This document shows positions 1 through 6,636 of a stretch of 23,428 bases of DNA, in pieces. Position numbers and translations under genes: made by a program. Every line of letters starts with the position of its first letter. The first letter of the stretch is position 1. The DNA lies in IMG/VR virus record IMGVR_UViG_3300013093_000290, positions 1 to 23,428 of that record, one strand, 5' to 3'. Origin of the DNA: a virus. Under the pieces are notes generated by a model. That model searched no databases and was not told the DNA's origin. It saw nothing but the letters and a program-made list of their open reading frames with translations.

Positions 1-264
1 GCCATCAGCCGTTATGGTGGCAGTGGTAGGTCCAGTGTTGGAATATGATCCAGCTTGCGGAGTCCAAATGGTTCCATTGTTATTTGGAATGTTGTTTGAA
101 CTAACAAATTGTTGATTACCGCCGCCATATCCGGCAGTACCGGCAGTGGAAGTGGCAAAATTTAAGAATGCGTATTGCGTTAATACGACTGTACCGGCAT
201 CTCTTTGAGGACCAAAGCGTTGGTCAGCGGCGAGAATCGGTCCTTCAAATGTACTACGTCCCAT
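1..264 (-). CDS. Virion-associated protein, 3' end outside window (partial)
   Basis: An open frame starts at the ATG on 262-264 (minus) and runs off the left edge without a stop, giving 88 codons. The protein begins MGRSTFEGPILAADQRFGP and continues into a Gly/Asn/Thr/Ser-rich stretch (YGGGNQQ, NNIPNNNG, GSYSNTGPTTATITADG). That composition is typical of phage decoration or fibre-like structural proteins. The Shine-Dalgarno AAGGA lies about six bases before the ATG. It lies downstream of the major capsid gene but beyond the intrinsic terminator at 388-419, so it may have its own promoter or depend on read-through. I do not recognise a named family. A virion role is inferred from position and composition. 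Confidence 0.65.
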   Translation of the reverse strand, partial: MGRSTFEGPILAADQRFGPQRDAGTVVLTQYAFLNFATSTAGTAGYGGGNQQFVSSNNIPNNNGTIWTPQAGSYSNTGPTTATITADG

Positions 265-387
265 TTTTATTCCTTATGCAAAAGTACCTTGTCAATCGTT
301 GCATCGTCTGCTGGGGCAGTGGCGACAAGGAAAAACACCCAGATGTCTTAGTTTACTACGTTTAAACGTTTCTGCAAATATTTTTTT

Positions 388-419
388 AAAAAAACCCCGC
401 TTTTTAGGGCGGGGGTTTT
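388..419 (-). terminator. Intrinsic terminator after the capsid gene
   Basis: On the minus strand a GC-rich stem (CCCCGC at 409-414 read in reverse, paired with GCGGGG at 395-400) with an 8-base loop is followed by seven T residues (388-394). It begins two bases after the stop codon of the major capsid gene (422), which is where a leftward transcript of the head operon should end. Confidence 0.85.
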
Positions 420-421
420 GT

Positions 422-1324
422 TTAGTAAGAAGCGTATACGCCAAGTGGGTCGGAATAGCCAAAGCTATAACGCTCACGTGACTTGTAACGCACGTTACCT
501 GTATCGAAGTCGCCGTCCATGCTATTTTGTAGCGGTGTACGAACAAACATCTTCAAACCGTTTGGAACATCAGTGGTTAAGAACCATGCGTTTGTAGCGG
601 TCAAGAAGTGATTGATTGTGTATCCTTCTGGGATAGAACCATTGTTTTCGATAGCGTTAATGTCGTTGTTGTTTGTACCAACACGCAATTTAGTTTCGAG
701 CAAACGAGTTGCAACGAACTGTAGTGCAGGTGGAACAACCAATTTACGAGGTTTAGCGGCAATCAAAAGACCACGCTCATCTGTCCATCCGGCGATCTGA
801 ATAACTGCGTTTTCAAGCGCTGTTTCGTTCAGGTCAGCAGGTGTAGATGGTGTATTGGCATTTGTACCGCCATTAACGAGTGGGTGTGATGAAGAGAACA
901 AGGGTTGTCCGTCACCGCCTACAAACTGAGTAGAAAAGCCGTTATTAAGAGTAGCGGCGGCTTTTACCTGCTTAGTGTAAGCCATAGCACGAGCCAAGCC
1001 CTTTGTATAACGTGCAGACAGTGAGTCATACAAGTTATCTTCAATAGCTTCTTCTGTTAAGGAAAAGCCAAGAGCAATGGTTTCGTGTTGGTAACGAGCA
1101 GTCCATGCTTCTTGCGCATTGTCATAAGCGATGGCATTGCCTTCGTTTTTAACAGGTGCGGCAGAGAAACCAGACAGTTTTGTTTCCTCTTCAAATGAAC
1201 GCTCTGATGATTCGATTTCATAAATTTCTTTATGCTCTTCACCGTAGCGGGCGTACTCTAATCCGAACAATGCATTCAATCCGGGGAGTAATTCTTTCAA
1301 TAGTTGGGCACGTGAAATAGCCAT
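422..1324 (-). CDS. Major capsid protein (Mu gpT-like type)
   Basis: This 300-residue protein forms the phage head shell. The sequence has traits I associate with gpT-like major head subunits: an N-terminal helix (MAISRAQLLKELLPGLNALF), a central QHETIALGFSLTEEAIEDN segment, the SSHPLVNGGTN motif near residue 145, RKLVVPPALQFVATRLL near 195, and a C-terminal segment with RYSFGYSDPLGVYAS. The length is normal for the family. AAGGAG lies eight bases before the ATG. It follows two other head genes and the scaffold-like gene, in the usual assembly order, and is closed by a terminator immediately downstream. The identification rests on recognised sequence patterns, not on a search. Confidence 0.85.
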   Translation of the reverse strand: MAISRAQLLKELLPGLNALFGLEYARYGEEHKEIYEIESSERSFEEETKLSGFSAAPVKNEGNAIAYDNAQEAWTARYQHETIALGFSLTEEAIEDNLYDSLSARYTKGLARAMAYTKQVKAAATLNNGFSTQFVGGDGQPLFSSSHPLVNGGTNANTPSTPADLNETALENAVIQIAGWTDERGLLIAAKPRKLVVPPALQFVATRLLETKLRVGTNNNDINAIENNGSIPEGYTINHFLTATNAWFLTTDVPNGLKMFVRTPLQNSMDGDFDTGNVRYKSRERYSFGYSDPLGVYASY

Positions 1325-1337
1325 TTTAAATTACTCC

Positions 1338-2192
1338 TTAAGCAATTGAAGTGGGTGAGTAATAGCCGTGCAACGCTTGGTTGAACTTAACTAAAACTTC
1401 CGGATATTGAGTAAATACCAATGTCGCACTAGACGCAAAAGCGACTGATGGAGCTTGATTCAAAATAATTGATGTAGAACCAGCGGCTACAGAAGCGCCA
1501 GTACCAGCACCGATTACAAATGAACCAGAACCAATATATTGACCATTGGAAGCGAGTGAACCTACTTCAGTACCAACTGGCAACGCTTGTGTCAAACCTG
1601 AAGAGATTGTGATTGTTGCTGTAGAAATTGAAGAGTAAGTTGCAGTACCTAAAGCAACTGCTGTATCACGTACTAAATCAACAATGCGGAAAGGCAATGT
1701 TGTAGTTACAGGCGTAGCATAAGGTGACAAAATACCGTTGCTTGAATCGCCAGTATTTAAATTACCTGCTAGGTCTGAACCAGATACGTTTTGACCAATC
1801 ATTGCTGTTGCCGCAGAGCCGATAGTTGTACCACCTTGCGTAGTCACCATAGCCGCTTTAAAAACGGTATCAGGATCATCAGCAATAATGGCTTGTGCAT
1901 CACCGGCTAGGGTGTTTGCAATCCAGTTTTGAGCGTAAAAAGGTTGTTTTGTACTTGGGTTTGTATAAGAACATCCCAAGAAAACGCCAGTAACTTGGTC
2001 AGTAGTCGTACCAGTTGTTACAGCGGCACGAGTAATAAAACCACGAGAAAGAACCACGGTGTCGCCGTAATAAATATTGGTTCCATAGTTATATGCAATG
2101 GGCAACTTGCGTGTTGACCCTGCAAAAACTTGACCACCAATAAGATTAACCGGCTTCAACCCGTATGGTGCGGGTACGATTGGATATGCCAT
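1338..2192 (-). CDS. Virion structural protein upstream of capsid gene
   Basis: This 284-residue protein starts MAYPIVPAPYGLKPVNLIGG. Its N-terminal half (about residues 1-110) looks like the small phage head proteins encoded beside capsid genes, with GDTVVLSRGFI and GVFLGCSYTNPSTKQPFYAQNW. Residues 110-270 are rich in Thr, Ser, Gly and Ala and look like beta-structured, decoration-type sequence. There is no signal peptide or membrane segment. It is 13 bp upstream of the major capsid gene and shares its transcript, so a role as head decoration or minor head protein is likely. The precise function is not recognisable. Confidence 0.7.
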   Translation of the reverse strand: MAYPIVPAPYGLKPVNLIGGQVFAGSTRKLPIAYNYGTNIYYGDTVVLSRGFITRAAVTTGTTTDQVTGVFLGCSYTNPSTKQPFYAQNWIANTLAGDAQAIIADDPDTVFKAAMVTTQGGTTIGSAATAMIGQNVSGSDLAGNLNTGDSSNGILSPYATPVTTTLPFRIVDLVRDTAVALGTATYSSISTATITISSGLTQALPVGTEVGSLASNGQYIGSGSFVIGAGTGASVAAGSTSIILNQAPSVAFASSATLVFTQYPEVLVKFNQALHGYYSPTSIA

Positions 2193-2209
2193 TTAAATCT
2201 CCATTAAGT

Positions 2210-2659
2210 TTAATTTCCTTTTCCAAAGCTAACCGCAGATTTTCTCTCATTGAAAAGAGGCATTCTTGCGTCACTCTGGCGCATGAGACTATTGTTGACA
2301 GCTTCTTCATTGGAACGAGTCAAACCTTGGTAATAAGCCTGTTGTTGCTCGACCAACTCCGTAGGAGTCTTGCATAACAATAATCCGCCAACCTCGATGT
2401 TGTCTTTGAAACGACTATCGGGATCAACTAGCAGTTTAAACTTCGGTTGTTCCTCAAGTTTTACTGGTTCCCATCCTTCTCTGAGTCGAGAAGAAATGTT
2501 TCTTGGATCAGCATTATTTAAGATAGCAACTCGAATCCATCGATATGACATCCCGGCTTCTTTATCCGGTTCAGGAAGAATTTCTGGCGGAGTCCACTGC
2601 TTAGGGCGCTCTGTCAATTCACGGGTTATCAAATCACGGGGTGTTCTGTTTTCAGCCAT
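2210..2659 (-). CDS. Conserved hypothetical head-region protein
   Basis: This 149-residue soluble protein lies between the scaffold-like and head genes. Visible segments are TPRDLITRELTERPKQWTPPE, a YRWIRVAILNNADPRN core, LREGWEPVKLEE, NIEVGGLLLCKTP and a basic C-terminus ending FNERKSAVSFGKGN. I recall similar proteins at this position in marine and freshwater phages, always unassigned. One base separates it from the scaffold-like gene stop, so the two are probably translationally coupled. A role in head assembly is suggested by position only. Confidence 0.7.
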   Translation of the reverse strand: MAENRTPRDLITRELTERPKQWTPPEILPEPDKEAGMSYRWIRVAILNNADPRNISSRLREGWEPVKLEEQPKFKLLVDPDSRFKDNIEVGGLLLCKTPTELVEQQQAYYQGLTRSNEEAVNNSLMRQSDARMPLFNERKSAVSFGKGN

Positions 2660-2660
2660 T

Positions 2661-3584
2661 TTAAGACTCCAATTTAAGTACAGCTTGAGCGTATTGCTCA
2701 GGTGTTAATCCAAGTTTTTTCGCAATATTCACTTGTGTAGTGCTTAAACGAATTTTCTTGGGCGATGTGCTACGAGTTGCCGGTGCGACTATCGTGCTAG
2801 ATTTTGTAGGACGTTCATCCTTTTCTTCGTTCTCAAATTTCTCTGGGAACCTTTGTCGCATTGTGTCATTAATGCGTTTGTAATACTCTTCAGAGGCGAT
2901 GATTACACCTTCCTCTCTCAACTCTTCGTGCAAGGCAAGCGCCATGCTTGTCATCAGCTTGTTTTCACCAAACCAAGGGTTGTTTTTTTGCCATCTTACA
3001 GCAGTTGGGTCAACAGGTGGCGGTTTAAACGCTGGTTGTTGGGGTATTGGAGCATAATTTTGTTCGTTTTGCAACGGAGCGGGTTTAAAATTCTTAACTT
3101 TATCGCTTTTTAACGATAAATCAGTCATTTTTTGTTGCGCTTCAATTATTGCATCGGTATCTCCGGACTCATACGCCTTACGGTAATCATCTTTTGCCTT
3201 AGAAATTTCCATTTCCAGAGATTTAGAAATGCTTTGCAGGGAAACATTTTGATTTTCATGCAAATTTTTCTTTAATTGCTTGTTTTCTTCAACCAAACGG
3301 TTGGCTAAAGCAATAGCTTCTTGATTTTCACGGTAAACACGCTCCTTTTCACGCCGCTCATCATGAGCAAGGCGCTTCATTTGGAGTAATTTCTTCTTAA
3401 CTTTGCTGGAATAATCAGTTAATTCATCACTATAAAGTTCTTCTTTAACAGATTCCGGCAATGGGTCTTTGTTTTTGTCTTCATCTGGAGCATCATCCTC
3501 TACTTCAATTAGGATTTGCTCATCTTGTTCGTTGCTTTCCTTTTCATCAGGAAATTTAAAATCTGGTTTGTCTAATTCTGCCAT
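2661..3584 (-). CDS. Scaffold-like head assembly protein
   Basis: This 307-residue, highly charged protein has the layout of an internal scaffolding protein. An acidic N-terminus (residues 1-60, rich in D and E) is followed by a long helical and coiled-coil region (about 60-165, with KKKLLQMKRLAHDERREKER and ENKQLKKNLHEN). A Pro/Gln-rich linker (about 170-195, QQPAFKPPPVDP) leads to a basic C-terminal helix (about 270-305, KKIRLSTTQVNIAKKLGLTP) that would contact coat subunits. It lies between portal and capsid genes, the usual scaffold position. No protease motif is visible. The function is inferred from layout and context. Confidence 0.75.
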   Translation of the reverse strand: MAELDKPDFKFPDEKESNEQDEQILIEVEDDAPDEDKNKDPLPESVKEELYSDELTDYSSKVKKKLLQMKRLAHDERREKERVYRENQEAIALANRLVEENKQLKKNLHENQNVSLQSISKSLEMEISKAKDDYRKAYESGDTDAIIEAQQKMTDLSLKSDKVKNFKPAPLQNEQNYAPIPQQPAFKPPPVDPTAVRWQKNNPWFGENKLMTSMALALHEELREEGVIIASEEYYKRINDTMRQRFPEKFENEEKDERPTKSSTIVAPATRSTSPKKIRLSTTQVNIAKKLGLTPEQYAQAVLKLES

Positions 3585-3595
3585 GTGTACGCTCC

Positions 3596-4012
3596 TTATT
3601 TGCGTTTAATTCCACGGGGGTCTTCTACAGTACCCTCCACGGAGTCGTCATTAATCATCCGGAATTCTTTGCCATGAATGACAAGTCTTGAACCGGCGTG
3701 TGGTCGGACTAAAATAAAGTCTCCTACCTTGCACCAAGGTCCTGTTGGAAACTTGGTTTTGTCTTGATAGCAATCTGGACCTAGAGCTACAACAAAAAGA
3801 ACCGTTGTCATGATTTCTTCTTGGCGAATGGTCTCTGTGGCTTTGATTAAACTACTTCCTTCTAATGTTTCCTCTTGCTCAGGAATAGCACAAAGAATGT
3901 GATACCCACTAGGCATAGGGAGTTGTTTTGCTTTTTCTTCCATTGTTTTATTGATTGAACCAATAATTGTTGGGTTGTCTGGATTGGTAGCCAGTAAAAT
4001 TTCAGTCATCAT
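3596..4012 (-). CDS. GroES-like co-chaperonin (Cpn10 fold)
   Basis: This 138-residue protein carries a Cpn10-like pattern. MPSGYHILCAIPEQEE (about residues 33-48) matches the first beta-strand segment of GroES. A segment resembling the mobile loop follows (EGSSLIKATE). Then come VVALGPDCY and WCKVGDFILVRPHAGSRL and a final strand (KEFRMINDDSVEGTV). It would cap the host GroEL so that the phage capsid protein can be folded, as gp31 does for T4. An N-terminal extension of about 30 residues precedes the domain. Two ATGs are adjacent (4010-4012 and 4007-4009). AAAGGA is better spaced for the second, so the true start may be one codon in. The gene sits inside the head operon and overlaps its upstream neighbour by 11 bp. 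Confidence 0.75.
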   Translation of the reverse strand: MMTEILLATNPDNPTIIGSINKTMEEKAKQLPMPSGYHILCAIPEQEETLEGSSLIKATETIRQEEIMTTVLFVVALGPDCYQDKTKFPTGPWCKVGDFILVRPHAGSRLVIHGKEFRMINDDSVEGTVEDPRGIKRK

Positions 4013-4196
4013 GTTCCTTTACTCTTTGTTGTAGGTCTTTAATGTTTAAACGGGCAGTAAGAAGACCTTTTACCTCACCACACATTGCTTTGTATTCAAC
4101 AAAGTCCTTGGCAGAACCATTGCCAAGAGCCTCTTGAATTTGGTTTATTTTGTCGTCCAATTGTTTAATTAGAACGTCTAAATACTTATGGATCAT
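4002..4196 (-). CDS. Small helical protein between portal and GroES-like genes
   Basis: This 64-residue protein looks entirely alpha-helical and probably coiled-coil, with charged heptad-like stretches (LDVLIKQLDDKINQIQEAL and ARLNIKDLQQRVKEHDD). Its start overlaps the portal stop by four bases (ATGA, 4193-4196) and its end overlaps the co-chaperonin gene, so translation is coupled on both sides. Small genes at this point are frequent in similar phages. No function can be assigned. GTTTAAAC at 4044-4051 encodes its Leu-Asn pair. Confidence 0.65.
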   Translation of the reverse strand: MIHKYLDVLIKQLDDKINQIQEALGNGSAKDFVEYKAMCGEVKGLLTARLNIKDLQQRVKEHDD

Positions 4197-6628
4197 TGAT
4201 TACCTTTGGTTTGAAGTTCTGCACTCTTGATAGATGATTGAACGCCAAGTTTGAGTCTTTCTTTTGCCATTTGGTGATCTGCATCTGCTTGATTTTTCTG
4301 AATTTGTGCGGCAATGCGGAGTTTTTCTGTTTCCGCTTGTGACATGATTCGGTCTCTTTCCACTTGTACTTGAGCCATTTTTGCTTGAATATCGGCTTGA
4401 TCTTTTTGCGTTTTGGCTTGTTGCGCCTGTTGTTTGAGTTGCAATTCTTGCTGTTGCAATTGAATAAGCGGGTCTTGAGCCTGTTGTTGGGCTTGTTGTT
4501 GAGCCGCCTGTTTGTCGTTTAACTGCTTGAGTTGTACAGATGCTTGTGCAATTAAACGAGACAATTGAACCTCTACGTCTTGCGGTAATTGTTGACCTGG
4601 CATTGGCATTGCCACGCCCATTTGTTTTTCTATTTGCGACCTGTACTGGAAACCCAAATGTTCTGCAATATGCGCCTGCATTGCCGCAGTAATCTGATTT
4701 GCTTGCGGGTTTTGAGAAATAGTTTGTTGTACATTTGGGTCTCCTAAGAAAGATTGATGAGCCGCAATGTGTGCGTCTTGATCTTGATAGATAAACGCCT
4801 TAAGCGGTTTGCCGTTTAAACAATTCATGTTTTCTGATATAGGATCAAGAGGAACTTGATCTTCTTTTGTCGGTATTAATTTAGCCGCATTTTTTATACC
4901 TAATGTATCAATCATTTGTCTATGCAAATAAGCTAGGTCATATAGCTGTGGTGCTTGCTGTGCTAACTGCATTACAGCTTGCCATTGCACAACTTTTTGA
5001 GACATGGTTGCCGAATTAGGATCGGAAACAGGAATAATATCTACATTTGAATAATCTGATTTTTTGGCTTGACGACCACCTTCCTCTGGGTCATATTCAT
5101 AATCTTCAGGCGTATAGTCGGCAATAATAACTTTAAGCAGTCTTAACTCTTGCTTTAAAGAATAATGAATGCGAGCCTGAACCGCAGTCATGACTTTCAT
5201 GGTTCGCTCTAAGATTGCCAATGTTGTGCCTACAGGCGCATTGGCAGACATATCCGCCGTGGTTAAATCTGCTGTATTGGCAAATCTTCTGCCATCTTCC
5301 ACAATTTGATTGAGCAAAGACATCAATACTTGACTAGGCTCCTTATAAGGAAGAAGCATTAAGTTGTCTTTAATAGTTCCGGATGCCACATCTACATCTC
5401 TAAACTCTGCTGGAGCTATAGGTGTGTCGTCTCCCTTGACTCGCATTCCCCGAGTTTTAAAACCGCCCGGCAAGTTAGCGAGAGTGCCCGCATCGACCAA
5501 CTGACGAATAAGAGAAGTACCTGACTTAGCAAAAGCGCCAATAAGATGAATAAGCCCAAAGTAATAGAAACCAAAACCCGGAACATATCCATAATGGACA
5601 AAGTGCTGACGTTTTTGATGGGTTTTGTCGGACTCTTTCCAGTTTCTTCTAATGGAAAGTATTTTGTTACTTCCATGTTCAAATGTGACAAGGTAGGGGA
5701 GTGCAATTCCTGTTTCGTTTCCATCTTTGTCCTTGTGTTCAAAACCTACCAAATCTAAATCTACTTGCATCTCAAGTAGTTTGTATCTGAAATCTGATGT
5801 AGCTCTAAAGCCCATCTTTTCCGCAATTTTCTTTTCTACTTCATCTAGCGTATTGTTTGGTTCGCCCAGATCAATGTCTCTATAAAAACCCATAACTTGT
5901 AAGCGCCTGAGTTCATTTTCAGTTTTACGCATGACATGGGTTACCCGGGGAGCGGTCTCTATATTTGATGCGCCGTAAGGAACTACAACATCTTCTGCTG
6001 GAACAAAAACAGCCGCAGGTCTTTCAGTATGAGGATCGTAGTAAACTTTTTTAAAGGCATTTCCTGACAATCCCAATCCCCAAATCATTCGTTCTGTTTC
6101 GGGTCGATATTCGGTCATGACATCGGTCAGCATGTAGTTCATGTCTGTTTCAACACGCTTGGCTGATTCTCTTTTTTCTGGAGTTTCTTTTCCTACAATT
6201 TCCGTTCTTGCTGGACCTGTTGCCGGAAAAATCTCCATGATGGTTTCAGCTTGAAACTTAACCAGCGCCTCTGATAAAAGAGGATGATATACACCGCAAG
6301 CACCAACCCAAGGATCGGTTCTCTCTTCTATTTTTAAACCTAAAAGCTCTAGCCCATCAACGTAGGCTCTGATCCAATCCCTTCTTGAGGATAGGTCATC
6401 ATCATAATCCGCCACCAAATCTCCCACAATGGATTGCAATGTGGATTCATCCATTAACTCGGCAAGGTTTTCATCAAAGTTATTGGACTCATTTTTTTCC
6501 ATGTGCATTTCAAAACCAGGTCCTGATATATGCAAAGCTTCTGGGTCTTCAATTTCTATTTCTATATCAGGTTCATCTTGAAGAGATTGAATACCTTGGG
6601 GCGCTTGATAAAGACCTTTGTCAATCAT
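4193..6628 (-). CDS. Portal protein (P22-like, long form)
   Basis: The portal forms the dodecameric ring at one capsid vertex through which DNA is pumped. This 811-residue protein has an acidic N-terminus (residues 1-60). A region reading DWIRAYVDGLELLGLK, ERTDPWVGACGVYHPLLSEAL and ETIMEIFPATGPARTEI (about 80-170) is characteristic of this portal type. The core continues with GLGLSGNAFKKVYYDP and FVPAEDVVVPYGA. The last 160 residues are a Gln/Ala/Lys-rich helical tail (QQQAQQQAQDPLIQLQQQE), consistent with a long barrel domain. It begins eight bases after the large terminase stop, the standard order. Length exceeds P22 portal (about 725) because of the tail. Confidence 0.88.
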   Translation of the reverse strand: MIDKGLYQAPQGIQSLQDEPDIEIEIEDPEALHISGPGFEMHMEKNESNNFDENLAELMDESTLQSIVGDLVADYDDDLSSRRDWIRAYVDGLELLGLKIEERTDPWVGACGVYHPLLSEALVKFQAETIMEIFPATGPARTEIVGKETPEKRESAKRVETDMNYMLTDVMTEYRPETERMIWGLGLSGNAFKKVYYDPHTERPAAVFVPAEDVVVPYGASNIETAPRVTHVMRKTENELRRLQVMGFYRDIDLGEPNNTLDEVEKKIAEKMGFRATSDFRYKLLEMQVDLDLVGFEHKDKDGNETGIALPYLVTFEHGSNKILSIRRNWKESDKTHQKRQHFVHYGYVPGFGFYYFGLIHLIGAFAKSGTSLIRQLVDAGTLANLPGGFKTRGMRVKGDDTPIAPAEFRDVDVASGTIKDNLMLLPYKEPSQVLMSLLNQIVEDGRRFANTADLTTADMSANAPVGTTLAILERTMKVMTAVQARIHYSLKQELRLLKVIIADYTPEDYEYDPEEGGRQAKKSDYSNVDIIPVSDPNSATMSQKVVQWQAVMQLAQQAPQLYDLAYLHRQMIDTLGIKNAAKLIPTKEDQVPLDPISENMNCLNGKPLKAFIYQDQDAHIAAHQSFLGDPNVQQTISQNPQANQITAAMQAHIAEHLGFQYRSQIEKQMGVAMPMPGQQLPQDVEVQLSRLIAQASVQLKQLNDKQAAQQQAQQQAQDPLIQLQQQELQLKQQAQQAKTQKDQADIQAKMAQVQVERDRIMSQAETEKLRIAAQIQKNQADADHQMAKERLKLGVQSSIKSAELQTKGNQ

Positions 6629-6636
6629 GTTAATTC

